Positions 45,121 to 54,411 of a stretch of 64,000 bases of DNA are shown here, piece after piece. Position numbers and translations under genes: made by a program. Each line of letters begins with the position of its first letter. The stretch's first letter is position 1. The stretch is from Bernardetia sp963719525 (GTDB taxonomy: Bacteria; Bacteroidota; Bacteroidia; Cytophagales; Bernardetiaceae): NCBI GenBank assembly GCA_963719525.1, contig CAVRCG010000004.1, positions 2,232,001 to 2,296,000 on the forward strand, given 5' to 3'. Below the pieces are notes generated by a model. It was given only the letters and a program-made list of their open reading frames with translations. It was not told where the DNA came from and did no database searches.

Positions 45121-46428
45121 ATGAAAATACTGTTAGTCAATACTTATGATGGAGGAGGAGCAGCGAATGCTTGTTTAAGACTTAATAGAGGTTTAATACA
45201 ACAAGATGTAGAAACCAAAACATTAGTGTTAAGAAAAAAGAATTCTTCTAATACAATAGTAGAATTTGATAAACTTCCAAAATATGATTTATCAGAACGT
45301 ATAATAAATAAATACAATTTGCTTTCTGTACCTTTGAGATTACCTCATATTACTACAAATGAAGAAAAAGAAAAAGCCTATATTCATGATATGATTTATA
45401 AAGTTCGTCCACAAGGATTGGATACTTATAGTTTGCCTACTTCAAGATATGATATTACAGAAAATAAATATTATAAAGAAGTAGATATTATAAATCTTCA
45501 TTGGGTAGCTAATTTTTTAGATTATCCTTCATTTTTTAAAAAAAACAACAAACCTTTGGTTTGGACTTTACACGACCAAAATCCATTTAGTGGTGGTGAT
45601 CACTATCAAAATTTAATATATGGTATCAGTCAAGATGGAAAACCAATTCAGAGAATATATTCTGATAAAGAACTTGAAGAAGAGGCAAAACATATACAAA
45701 CAAAGAAAAAGGGATTAGAAAATATAGAAAATATACATATTGTTTCGCCTTCAAAATGGTTGTTAGAATCTTCTCAAAATAGTGCATTATTTAAAAATTA
45801 CACACATCATCATATACCAAATGGCTTTCCAACAGATATATTCCAACTTTATAATCAAGAATTTTGTCGTAAAGTTCTGAATCTTCCTAAAGACAAGTTA
45901 ATTATTTTATTTGTTTCAGAAGGAATACATAATCAACGTAAAGGATTTATGTATTTGCAAAAATCATTAGAAAACATTTTGTCTATTTCTACCAATAAAG
46001 ATAATATCTGTCTTTGTGCTATTGGTGCTGGGAATATATCTCTACAACTTGTGGATAATATAGTTAGTTTAGGAAGTATTCAAGATGAGCGAATTATGGC
46101 ACTTGCTTATGCTGCCGCTGATTTATTTGTTATTCCTTCTTTGGTAGATAATTTACCCAATACAATGATAGAATCTATGTTATGTGGTACTCCAGTAATT
46201 GGTTTTCCTATTGGTGGAATTCCTGATGCCATTGAGAATAATCAAAACGGGTATCTTTGTGAAGAAATAGGTGTAAATTCATTAGAAGCTGCGATTACAA
46301 AATTTATCGATAATCCTTCTTTTTTTGATACACAAAAAATAGCAAAAGAAGCGAAAGAAAAATATTCATTAGAAGTACAAGCTAAAAAATATATAGAATT
46401 ATATCACTCAATCTTAGAAAATAGTTGA
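45121..46428 (+). CDS. Family 4 glycosyltransferase
   Basis: A retaining GT-B enzyme, 435 residues. The N-terminal domain starts MKILLVNTYDGGGAANACLR and contains DIINLHWVANFLDYPSFF and PLVWTLHDQNPFSGGDHY, typical of WcaC-like/colanic acid-type GT4 enzymes. The C-terminal domain has the E-x7-E-like donor site VIPSLVDNLPNTMIESMLCG followed by TPVIGFPIGGIPDAI. It starts 8 bp after the methyltransferase, and its stop overlaps the start of the next gene (TTGA), so translation is likely coupled. Confidence 0.93.
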   Translation: MKILLVNTYDGGGAANACLRLNRGLIQQDVETKTLVLRKKNSSNTIVEFDKLPKYDLSERIINKYNLLSVPLRLPHITTNEEKEKAYIHDMIYKVRPQGLDTYSLPTSRYDITENKYYKEVDIINLHWVANFLDYPSFFKKNNKPLVWTLHDQNPFSGGDHYQNLIYGISQDGKPIQRIYSDKELEEEAKHIQTKKKGLENIENIHIVSPSKWLLESSQNSALFKNYTHHHIPNGFPTDIFQLYNQEFCRKVLNLPKDKLIILFVSEGIHNQRKGFMYLQKSLENILSISTNKDNICLCAIGAGNISLQLVDNIVSLGSIQDERIMALAYAAADLFVIPSLVDNLPNTMIESMLCGTPVIGFPIGGIPDAIENNQNGYLCEEIGVNSLEAAITKFIDNPSFFDTQKIAKEAKEKYSLEVQAKKYIELYHSILENS

Positions 46429-47543
46429 TTCCCTACGAAAACCTAAACCAATCCAACAAACCTTTTTTCAAAGAATACAAACAAAAATTCAATGAGTTTT
46501 TAGAAAAAGGATATTTTATTTTGGGAAATGAAGTAACAGAGTTTGAAAAAGAATTTGCCAGTTACTGCCAAACAAATTTTTGTGTCGGTGTAGGAAATGG
46601 ACTTGATGCACTTACAATTATCCTAAAAGCAGTAGCAGAAAAGTATAATTTTTCCGAAGAAAAAAACAAAGCAGAAATAATTGTTCCCTCAAATACCTAT
46701 ATCGCTACTATTTTAGCCATTCTTCAAAACGGTTTCAAACCTGTTTTGGTCAAACCAATTCTACAAACCTACAACATTGATCCAACAGAAATTGAAAAAG
46801 CAATAACTCCAAAAACCAAAGTGATAGTGATTACTCATCTCTACGGAAAAGTTTGTCAAATGGATAAAATACAAGAAATTGCTAAAAGGTATGATTTATT
46901 AATTGTAGAAGATGCAGCACAAGCACATGGAGCAAGTATGAAAATAGGTTCTAATAATCAAAAAGCAGGTAGTTTTGGGATTGCAAACGGATTTAGTTTT
47001 TATCCGACCAAAAACTTAGGAGCTTTAGGAGATGGAGGAGCAATTACTACAAATGATGCAGAACTAAATGAATTGTTTCGTTCGCTTCGAAATTACGGTT
47101 CAAAACAAAAATATTATAACGAAAGAATAGGTTTCAATTCTCGTTTGGACGAGCTTCAAGCAGCTTTTTTGAGAGTCAAACTTCAAAGTTTAGATAAAAT
47201 AAATACTCATAAACGAAAATTAGCAAAGCTTTATTTAAAGAATCTCAAATCTGATTTTATTCTTCCAGTTGTGCAAGAAGACTTTCACGATGTTTATCAT
47301 ATCTTTGCAATAAGACATGAAAAAAGAGATAAACTCAAAGAGTTTTTACTCAAAAATCAAATTGGTACAGAAATCCATTATCCGATTCCTCCAGCTGAGC
47401 AAAAAGCCTTAGAAGGAATTTTAGAAAAAACAGATTTTCCAATAGCCAAACAGATTCATCAAACTATTCTTAGTCTTCCTATTTCGTATTGTCATACAGA
47501 AAACAATATTTTGAGAGTAATTGAAGTAATGAATAAGTTTTAA
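46425..47543 (+). CDS. DegT-family aminotransferase, FdtB/QdtB-like
   Basis: A PLP-dependent sugar 3-aminotransferase of 372 residues. Motifs: FILGNEVTEFEKEFASYC, GVGNGLDALTIILKA, IVPSNTYIATILAILQNG, VEDAAQAHGASMKIGSNN and the PLP-lysine segment FSFYPTKNLGALGDGGAITT, then GFNSRLDELQAAFLRVKL. This set is typical of the dTDP-3-keto-6-deoxyhexose transaminases that make Quip3N or Fucp3N. No matching dTDP ketoisomerase is in the window. The start is a TTG at 46425 overlapping the previous stop; no ATG is near. It differs clearly from the aminotransferase at 30169. Confidence 0.9.
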   Translation: MIPYENLNQSNKPFFKEYKQKFNEFLEKGYFILGNEVTEFEKEFASYCQTNFCVGVGNGLDALTIILKAVAEKYNFSEEKNKAEIIVPSNTYIATILAILQNGFKPVLVKPILQTYNIDPTEIEKAITPKTKVIVITHLYGKVCQMDKIQEIAKRYDLLIVEDAAQAHGASMKIGSNNQKAGSFGIANGFSFYPTKNLGALGDGGAITTNDAELNELFRSLRNYGSKQKYYNERIGFNSRLDELQAAFLRVKLQSLDKINTHKRKLAKLYLKNLKSDFILPVVQEDFHDVYHIFAIRHEKRDKLKEFLLKNQIGTEIHYPIPPAEQKALEGILEKTDFPIAKQIHQTILSLPISYCHTENNILRVIEVMNKF

Positions 47544-47548
47544 TGTAG

Positions 47549-47570
47549 CTGATAGCTTCCAAGCTGTCAG
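47549..47570 (+). terminator. Hairpin after the polysaccharide operon segment
   Basis: CTGATAGCTT CC AAGCTGTCAG, a 10-bp stem with one mismatch, 6 bp after the aminotransferase stop. There is no long T run (AAATATATAT follows), so it is either a weak terminator or a repeat. Related text occurs near 23120. Confidence 0.45.
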
Positions 47571-47597
47571 AAATATATATATTTGCAGAAAAAATAA

Positions 47598-47815
47598 GGT
47601 TCTCTGACAATTTCTGTACTTTTATATTTTTTAGTGTAAAAATAACTCTATCTTATATTTTGTCTAAGTCTGTGTCTTAGGTCTGATTTTGACAAAATGT
47701 GCCTTTCCAGAGCTTTAAATGCTTATTTTAAACTGGTCAGACTTCAGTACAGACCAATTTAAAATACAAGATAATTTTCAATAATTAAGGTAGGTGCAAA
47801 AATTGTCAGAGAACC
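47598..47815. mobile_element. MITE-like element ending in GGTTCTCTGACA (better copy)
   Basis: A 218-bp non-coding element. The ends GGTTCTCTGACAATTTCTGT (47598) and, reversed, GGTTCTCTGACAATTTTTGC (from 47815) match at 18 of 20 positions. Both sides are followed by AAAAATAA (left flank ends in it, right flank starts with it), a possible 8-bp target duplication, though the flanks are AT-rich. A diverged copy lies at 12731-12898. The interior has a sub-palindrome TTTAAACTGGTC...GACCAATTTAAA. Confidence 0.7.
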
Positions 47816-47841
47816 AAAAATAATATACAAACAGAATTGTT

Positions 47842-48910
47842 TTGAAAAAAATACTTATTCTTCGTTTTTCTTCTATTGGAGATATTGTCTTGACTACGCC
47901 TGTCATTCGCTGCTTGAGAATGCAATTTTCTTCTAAAAATAATGAAGAATTAGAATTACATTATGCGACAAAAGAGAGTTTTGAAAGCATTTTGAAATAT
48001 AATCCCTATTTAGACAAAATTCATTTACTCAAAAAAAATCAATCTTTATCTGATTTTATTTTAATTCTAAAAAAAGAAAAATTTGATATAATCATTGATC
48101 TACACAAAAATCTGAGGACAAGTAGTATAAAATTTAGATTATCTGCAAAATCATATACCTTCGAGAAGCTCAATTTTGAAAAATGGATATATGTAAATTT
48201 GAAGAAAAACAAAATGCCTAATCGTCATATTGTTGAAAGATATATGGACACCCTAAAACCGTTAGGAATTACGTTAGAAGAAGATGAGAAACGAAGTGAT
48301 AAAAAAGCAAAAGAAGTAACAGGATTAGATTATTTTTTGGGAAATGAAGACCATTTTGAATTAAATTGGTTGCCCAAAACACACCAAAAAGGGTATATTG
48401 CTTTTGCGATTGGAGGAGCGCATAACACAAAAAAACTTCCCTTAAGCCGAATGATCAAACTTTGTGATAGGATAAATAAGCCGATTGTACTCTTAGGAGG
48501 CAAAGAAGATACAGAAAATGGACAAGCTATTTTTGACTTTTTTGAAAAAGATAGAAATACATTTGAGTTAAAAGAGGCTATCGAAAAATTAGGTAAAAAA
48601 ACACGAATTTTTGATGGGTGTGGAAAGCTTACCTTAGGTCAGTCTGCGTCACTTCTCAAACAATCAACTCTCGTTTTTTCGCACGACACAGGTCTGATGC
48701 ATATTGCAGCAGCATTTAAGAAAAAAATCTATTCTATTTGGGGAAACACTACGCCTTCTTTCGGAATGTATCCTTACAAAACACAGTTTGTTGTATTTGA
48801 AAATAACAAAATTTCGTGTCGTCCGTGTTCGAAAAATTGGTTTCAAAAAATGCCCAAAAGGTCATTTTAAATGCATGAACGGTTTGATATTTGACTTCTG
48901 GATTCCTTAA
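47842..48910 (+). pseudogene. Family 9 glycosyltransferase, heptosyltransferase-like (frame interrupted)
   Basis: A GT-B enzyme of the ADP-heptose:LPS heptosyltransferase family, which builds inner-core LPS. The N-terminus ILILRFSSIGDIVLTTPVIR is the family signature; later segments are AFAIGGAHNTKKLPLSRMIK, KPIVLLGGKEDTENGQAI and FSHDTGLMHIAAAFKKKI. The first frame ends in a wrong tail at 48870. Removing one A from TTCGAAAAATTGG (48832-48836) gives the expected family ending: CRPCSKIGFKKCPKGHFKCM. The start is a TTG at 47842 (TTGAAAAAAATAC). Total about 355 residues. It is separated from the main locus by the MITE-like element. Confidence 0.87.
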
Positions 48911-49097
48911 TAAAAGCAGTGAAATTATAGTAAAACAGTAAAATTAGTTGAATTTATATTTTAAAATTTCTTATTTTTACATTTTTGTTTTTGCTGGCAA
49001 TTAAGTTTTTGAATAAAATAAAACGAGGCATCTGTAATTAAAAACAAAAGAAAAACTAAGAATATTATCACGACTAAAAGTAAATAAAAATATAATT

Positions 49098-50105
49098 ATG
49101 ATGAATGAATTAATTGCTAGTTTCCCTCAACAGTTGGAAGATGCACATTCGAATTTTCAAAAACTTAAAATTTCTTCTTTTGAAAAATCAGATAGAGAAG
49201 TAAAAAACATAGTAGTAATAGGGCTGGGAGGTTCTGGGATTGGAGGCAATTTAGTTCAAACAATTACTCGCAGCTTATTGAAAGTGCCTTATCAAGTTTG
49301 TAAAACCTATAATTTGCCAAGTTATATAAATGAAAATACGCTTGTTATAGTCTCTTCTTTTTCTGGGAATACAGAAGAAACACTTGCTTCTCTGGAAGAA
49401 GCACAACGAAAGGGAGCTTATATAGCTTGTCTTACTTCAGGTGGAAAGGTACAAGAAATTGCTACTGAAAAAGGGTTTGATTTAGTTCCTTTGAAGGCAT
49501 TGGCAGCTTGTCCGAGAGCACATTTGCCTTATTCTGCTACCTCATTAGCGCTGCTTTTAAATAAATATGGATTAATAGAGGTTGATTTTGAGAAAGAAAT
49601 AAATGATACTGTACAGAATCTTAATCAAAACAACGAAGTTATAAAAACAGAAGCCAAAGAGATAGCAAAATCATTGAAAAACAAATTTCCAATCTTGTAT
49701 GCTGATGCTATTTTGGAAGCTATGCTTATCCGTTTTCAACAACAAATAAATGAAAATGCAAAACAACTTTGTCATGTAGCTGTATTTCCAGAAATGAACC
49801 ATAATGAATTGGTGGGTTGGCACATGCCGAAAGAAATTTTGTCACAAACTCACATTTTGCTCTTTCATTCAGATTATGACCACGAAAGAGTCAATAAAAG
49901 AATGGAGATTTGTGAAACTATTTTTAGTAAACATACCAATTCAATAACACATATTTCGGCAAAGGGAAGTTCGTTTTTCAAACAAATATTTTATCTTATT
50001 TATCTTACAGATTGGATTTCCTATTATTTAGCAGAAGAAAATGGCGTTGATCCATTTCCAGTAGAAGTAATTAATTTCTTAAAATCATCTTTACAGGATT
50101 CTTAA
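49098..50105 (+). CDS. Bifunctional phosphoglucose/phosphomannose isomerase
   Basis: A SIS-domain isomerase interconverting glucose-6-P or mannose-6-P with fructose-6-P. The 335-residue protein has the paired SIS motifs VVIGLGGSGIGGNLVQTITR and VSSFSGNTEETLASLEEAQ, plus ALAACPRAHLPYSATSLALL and the catalytic-type VFPEMNHNELVGW (Glu and His). This is the standard pattern of archaeal/bacterial PGI/PMI. It can supply mannose-6-P for the GDP-mannose/GDP-fucose sugars of the locus upstream. It begins with two ATG codons; the second (49101) is equally plausible. About 190 bp upstream carry no gene. Confidence 0.93.
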   Translation: MMNELIASFPQQLEDAHSNFQKLKISSFEKSDREVKNIVVIGLGGSGIGGNLVQTITRSLLKVPYQVCKTYNLPSYINENTLVIVSSFSGNTEETLASLEEAQRKGAYIACLTSGGKVQEIATEKGFDLVPLKALAACPRAHLPYSATSLALLLNKYGLIEVDFEKEINDTVQNLNQNNEVIKTEAKEIAKSLKNKFPILYADAILEAMLIRFQQQINENAKQLCHVAVFPEMNHNELVGWHMPKEILSQTHILLFHSDYDHERVNKRMEICETIFSKHTNSITHISAKGSSFFKQIFYLIYLTDWISYYLAEENGVDPFPVEVINFLKSSLQDS

Positions 50106-50159
50106 CTGTATTCAAATATAGCTCACTCTTTAAAAGTGAGAAAGCGTAAAAAACAAATA

Positions 50160-50861
50160 ATGCAAAACGTTTTATTCCAACATTTAGGAACACTTTCTTA
50201 CAAACAGGCGTGGGAATATCAACAAGAAGTTTTTGATAAAATTTTTGATGTAAAAAAGCAAAATAAAATTTTAGAAAAAGACAATCAACAAATTCCTACG
50301 CCTAATTATCTTCTTTTTTGTCAGCATAACCCTGTTTTTACAATGGGAAAAGCTGGTTCTGTGGAAAATTTGTTGCTTTCAGAATCAGAATTAGATAAAA
50401 AAGGAATTGAGTATTTTGAGATTAATAGAGGTGGTGATGTTACTTTTCACGAACCAGAACAACTTGTTGGTTATCCTATTTTAGATTTGATGAACTTCAA
50501 ACAAGATTTGCACTGGTATTTTAGAGAACTAGAAGAAGTAATTATTCAAACAATGCAAACCTACAATTTGGAGGCTGGAAGAATAGAAGGACTTACAGGC
50601 GTTTGGATAAATCCAAGTTCAGCAAATCCAAGAAAAATTTGTGCTATCGGAATTCGTGCCAGCAGATGGATTACAATGCACGGTTTTGCATTAAACGTAA
50701 ATACAGATTTGTCTTATTTTGATTTGATAATTCCTTGTGGAATAAAAGATAAAGGTGTTACTTCCTTGGAAAAAGAATTGGGCAAAAGAATAGAAATGAG
50801 TGAAGTAGAAGAGCGAGTAAAACAGCAGTTTGAAAAAAGATTTAATGTAAAAATTTTATAA
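50160..50861 (+). CDS. lipB: Lipoyl(octanoyl) transferase
   Basis: Moves octanoate from acyl carrier protein to lipoyl domains, the first step of lipoate synthesis. From the ATG at 50160 the 233-residue protein shows YLLFCQHNPVFTMGKAG, INRGGDVTFHEPEQLVGYPI, GRIEGLTGVWI, RKICAIGIRASRWITMHGFA (conserved Lys) and DLIIPCGIKDKGVTSLEKEL with the catalytic Cys. A start 24 bp earlier adds only basic residues. It is 55 bp after the isomerase and about 30 bp before the amidotransferase, so an operon is possible, though the functions are unrelated. Confidence 0.95.
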   Translation: MQNVLFQHLGTLSYKQAWEYQQEVFDKIFDVKKQNKILEKDNQQIPTPNYLLFCQHNPVFTMGKAGSVENLLLSESELDKKGIEYFEINRGGDVTFHEPEQLVGYPILDLMNFKQDLHWYFRELEEVIIQTMQTYNLEAGRIEGLTGVWINPSSANPRKICAIGIRASRWITMHGFALNVNTDLSYFDLIIPCGIKDKGVTSLEKELGKRIEMSEVEERVKQQFEKRFNVKIL

Positions 50862-50894
50862 AAAAATCCATTTCCAATTTACCTCGATTTTACC

Positions 50895-51500
50895 TTGATT
50901 TTACTTTTAGATAATTTTGATTCTTTTACATATAATTTGTGGGATTATGTTCAGCGTTTGGGAGTAGAATGTGGAGTTTTTAGAAATGATACGCCTTTAG
51001 AAACGCTTAAAAAGCATAATTTTACAGGAATTATTCTCTCTCCTGGTTTTGGTAAGCCTCAAGAAGCAGGTCTTATGATGGAAGTAATTGATTATTACCA
51101 TCAAAGATTACCCATATTAGGAGTTTGTTTGGGACATCAAGCATTAGGAATTTATTTCGATGCCAAACTTATCTATGCAGAAAAACCAATGCACGGAAAA
51201 ATTTCTAGTATCAATATAGAAGAAAAGGGGGAAAATGTAAAAAACAAACCAGATTTGCTTTTTCAAAACATGCCTTCACAAATTCAAGTTGTTCGGTATC
51301 ATTCGCTACTTATAGAACTAGAAAAGAATAAAAAAAATGAGGTACTAATTCCGACAGCTTATACCGAAAAAGGAGAGTTAATGGCTTTCTCTCATATAAC
51401 ACTTCCCATAAAAGCAATTCAATTTCATCCAGAAGCAGCATTGACACAGTACGGATTACAGTTGCTAGAAAATTGGATGACTTTAGTAAAATCAGTTTAG
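50895..51500 (+). CDS. Glutamine amidotransferase, anthranilate/aminodeoxychorismate synthase component II
   Basis: A class I glutamine amidotransferase that delivers ammonia to TrpE or PabB. The 201-residue protein starts ILLLDNFDSFTYNLWDYVQR, has the nucleophile elbow LPILGVCLGHQALGIYF (Cys near 80), the oxyanion segment MHGK, VVRYHSL and the His-Glu pair in IKAIQFHPEAAL. TrpG and PabA cannot be separated by sequence alone; the absence of other trp genes nearby slightly favours PabA. The only start fitting the family is a TTG at 50895, about 30 bp after lipB. Confidence 0.92.
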   Translation: MILLLDNFDSFTYNLWDYVQRLGVECGVFRNDTPLETLKKHNFTGIILSPGFGKPQEAGLMMEVIDYYHQRLPILGVCLGHQALGIYFDAKLIYAEKPMHGKISSINIEEKGENVKNKPDLLFQNMPSQIQVVRYHSLLIELEKNKKNEVLIPTAYTEKGELMAFSHITLPIKAIQFHPEAALTQYGLQLLENWMTLVKSV

Positions 51501-51513
51501 AATTAATAACTAA

Positions 51514-51895
51514 CTGATGTTACGCAATTAACATGAAAACCACGAATTTATTCGTGGAAGCTACCACCACCTTCTTCGTTTTTTTGTTTCTACTATGTTC
51601 TGATAACTACGGACAAATAAAAAAACTAATGACATAAAGCGTAAATAGCATTTATCAGCAGAATAAAATTTGGTTTTAAAACTTAAAAAATATTATTCAA
51701 ATACTTTTTCACTTAAAAACAGAATTTTATTTTTTCAAACATTGAGTATAAGTGTTTTATAATCAACAAGTTACAATTTACTCCGTAGTTATCAGTATAT
51801 TCTAAAATAAAAGGAGTAATTTTAAAAACTTTCCCACAAATAAATTCGTGGGTTTGGTCTAAACTTCTCTAAACTTTGATGTTGCGTAACATCAG
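51514..51895. mobile_element. MITE-like element with 14-bp ends and 7-bp target duplication
   Basis: A 382-bp non-coding element. Its ends are perfectly complementary: CTGATGTTACGCAA (51514-51527) and TTGCGTAACATCAG (51882-51895). A perfect 7-bp direct repeat TAACTAA flanks it (51507-51513 and 51896-51902). Inside are two further inverted pairs, CCACGAATTTATTCGTGG near 51540 with CCACAAATAAATTCGTGG near 51833, and CTGATAACTACGGA near 51599 with its complement near 51783. No transposase frame is present, so it must be mobilised in trans, if at all. Confidence 0.85.
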
Positions 51896-52158
51896 TAACT
51901 AATTTAGAATTCTGAAGTTAGACTTTAGAATTGATAATCAATTTCTGACATTATTTTAATCTAATTTTTGAGTTAGCTTCGCTATTTTAACATGTCTAGA
52001 ATTTGAATTTATTGATTTCGGTTCAAATTTTGCCAAACCTAACAAAGTAGACTATTTTTAGATAAATTATTCTTTAAAACAGTTTTTTACAAGAATTTTA
52101 ATCTATAAACTTATTTTAATTCTCTTTTGATTATAAATTTATAAAACTCAAAAATTAT

Positions 52159-52612
52159 ATGATTCGCATTACAAAAATTTTTACTCTTCTCTTTTGCATT
52201 GGTCTTTTAACTGCTTTTGTTCCACAAGATAGTCCAAATGCAAGAGTATTGGGCAAATGGAAAACGATTGATGACGAGACGAAAGTGGCAAAGTCTATTA
52301 TTCAAATTTATGAAGTAAATGGAAAAGTTCATGGAAAAGTGGTCAAACTTTTGAATGGAGAAGATCAGGATGCCGTTTGTACTGAATGTACAGGAAAACG
52401 AAAAGGACAAAAAATTGTGGGAATGGAAATTCTCTCAGGTTTGGAGAAAGATAGTGATAACGAATGGGAAGACGGAAAAATTTATGACCCCTCGAAAAGG
52501 AAAAGAATATAGTTGTGAAATAAAACTTATTTCTAATGACAAATTAGAAGTGAGAGGATATATTGGGTTTTCTTTTGTAGGACGTTCGCAAAACTGGTTT
52601 AGAGTAAAATAA
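52159..52612 (+). pseudogene. DUF2147 family secreted protein (frame interrupted by one extra base)
   Basis: A small exported protein (about 150 residues) with signal peptide IFTLLFCIGLLTAFVPQ. The DUF2147 pattern follows: LGKWKTIDDETKVAKSIIQI, VNGKVHGKVVKL, CTECTGKRKGQKIVGMEIL, and WEDGKIYDP. After this the first frame ends; the +1 frame gives the expected close GKEYSCEIKLISNDKLEVRG and YIGFSFVGRSQNWFRV. Removing one A from CTCGAAAAGG (52495-52498) joins them as DPSKGKEY. The family is common in Bacteroidota and Proteobacteria, probably periplasmic, with no proven role. A terminator follows directly. Confidence 0.88.
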
Positions 52613-52634
52613 ACCTTTTTGTAGTTTAGATAAT

Positions 52635-52672
52635 ATGGATAATTCATGCAAAATGAATTATCCATTTTTTGC
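52635..52672 (+). terminator. Intrinsic terminator after the DUF2147 gene
   Basis: A perfect 13-bp stem ATGGATAATTCAT (52635-52647) / ATGAATTATCCAT (52653-52665) with a 5-nt loop and a following T run. Confidence 0.9.
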
Positions 52673-52773
52673 GTGTAAAATTTTACTTATTTCTAGTTTT
52701 TTTTATCTTTTGAATGTATTATCTTTAGTTTATTCTCTACAATCAAAAAATAAATGGTAGATAGGCTTATAAT

Positions 52774-52805
52774 TTTGTAATTATGAGTTAAGGTTTGTAT
52801 TTTTG
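52774..52805 (+). promoter_or_regulatory. Candidate promoter for metK
   Basis: TTTG (52774-52777), a 20-nt spacer and TATTTTTG (52798-52805) fit the Bacteroidota consensus. The transcript would have a leader of about 230 nt containing the palindrome at 52892-52935. I recognise no SAM riboswitch in that leader. Confidence 0.45.
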
Positions 52806-52891
52806 CTTGCTTAAAATCAATACTAATTATAAATCTGCAAAATAGTATAGGTTTTGTAACAAAAATTATTAGGATTAATTTGGTTGTGTCA

Positions 52892-52935
52892 TTTTTCCAT
52901 AACATTAGGTTTGCAAACCTAGTGCTATGGAAAAA
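52892..52935. repeat. Palindromic repeat TTTTTCCATA...TATGGAAAAA (copy 1, metK leader)
   Basis: A 44-bp near-perfect palindrome centred on GGTTTGCAAACC (outer arms TTTTTCCATAACA / TGCTATGGAAAAA, two mismatches per 22-nt arm). Other members: 54412-54457, 54675-54718, and half copies at about 54811-54835 and 60971-61013. As RNA it would form a long hairpin. Confidence 0.85.
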
Positions 52936-53045
52936 CAAGACTACTTTACATTTTACATAATACTAATTATTAAAATTGTAAATAACTATGATAATCTTTA
53001 ATAAAGAAAAAAATTATTTCATTTCATTTTTCTAAATTTATACGA

Positions 53046-54336
53046 ATGGCTTACTTGTTCACTTCTGAATCTGTATCTGAAGGACACCCAGATAAAATCT
53101 CTGACCAAATCTCCGACGCTGTATTAGACGCAATGCTTTCTCAAGACCCAAAATCAAGAGTAGCTTGCGAAACGCTCGTAACAACAGGACTTGTTGTAGT
53201 AGCTGGAGAAGTTACCACAAAAGCGTATGTTGATATTGCTGAGGTAGCTCGCAAAACAGTAAAACATATTGGTTATAATAGCGATGAATATCGTTTTGAT
53301 GCTGAATCATGTGGCGTTATTGTTACTCTTCACAGCCAATCTCCTGATATTGCACAAGGTGTAGATAGAGAAAATGAAGAACAAGGTGCAGGCGATCAAG
53401 GAATGATGTTTGGGTATGCGACCAAAGAAACACCTGAATATATGCCAATGGCACTCGCTTTTTCGCACCGAATTGTGAAAGAACTTGCCAAAATTCGTAA
53501 GGAAGAATCACATTTGATGCCTTATTTACGTCCTGATGCAAAAGCGCAGGTTACTATTCAATATGACGACAACAACCAACCTATTCATGTTCATACCGTT
53601 GTTGTTTCTACGCAGCATGATGATTTTGATTCGGAAGCTACTATGCTAAAGAAAATCAATGAAGATGTAAAGAGTATCGTTATTCCTCGTGTTATTTCTG
53701 AAAAACTAATTACAAAAGATACAGTTTTCCATATTAATCCTACTGGTAAGTTTGTTATTGGAGGGACCTCACGGTGATGCTGGTCTTACAGGTCGTAAAA
53801 TTATTGTCGATACGTATGGTGGAAAAGGCGCACACGGTGGTGGAGCTTTTTCTGGAAAAGATTCTTCAAAAGTAGATAGAAGTGCAGCCTACGCAACTCG
53901 TCATATTGCCAAAAATTTAGTAGCTGCCGGGATTGCTGACGAAGCTCTTGTACAGGTAGCTTATGCGATTGGTGTTGCAAAACCAGTTTCTCTTTCTGTA
54001 GATACGTATGGAACTTCAAAAGTAGATTTGACAGATGGTGAGATTGCAGAAAAATTAAATGAAATTTTTGATATGCGTCCTTCTGCTATCATCAACCGTT
54101 TGGGACTTACTAATCCAATTTTCTCTCCTACGGCTGCTTACGGTCACATGGGGCGTGAATCTTATAAAGAAAAAGTAAAATTCTCAATTATCAAATCTGA
54201 ACAAAAAGCAAATGTTACTACTCAAACGCACACAACAGAAGAACGTGAAGTAGAATTCTTTACTTGGGAAAAATTAGATTATGTAGATAAAATCAAAACG
54301 GCATTCAAACACGCTTCTAAAACTGTTGAAGCATAA
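53046..54336 (+). pseudogene. metK: S-adenosylmethionine synthetase (frame interrupted by one extra base)
   Basis: Makes SAM from methionine and ATP; normally essential, and the donor for the several methyltransferases of this window. All signatures are present: LFTSESVSEGHPDKISDQIS (N-terminal), GAGDQGMMFGYAT (methionine/ATP site), then INPTGKFVIGG in the first frame and PHGDAGLTGRKIIVDTYGG, GGGAFSGKDSSKVDRSAAY in the +1 frame. Removing one G from GGAGGGACC (53763-53765) restores FVIGGPHGDAGL and a protein of about 429 residues, the usual Bacteroidota length. Because loss of metK is hardly viable, the interruption is best read as a sequence error, unless a second metK exists elsewhere. Confidence 0.95.
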
Positions 54337-54411
54337 TTATTTGTAAATCAATATAAGTGACATTTTGCGAAGTCCGTATATGAACTTGTTTTTCGTAAAA
54401 TAATAGTTTGC

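Noticed and set aside
52940..53045. Possible SAM riboswitch in front of metK
   Set aside because: The leader is AT-rich, with one long palindrome that also occurs at unrelated places; I cannot find the pairing pattern of any known SAM riboswitch class.
53046..54336. Programmed +1 frameshift in metK
   Set aside because: MetK is encoded in one frame in all bacteria I know; the context GGAGGGACC is shared with the GHMP kinase break and fits an inserted G better than a conserved recoding site.
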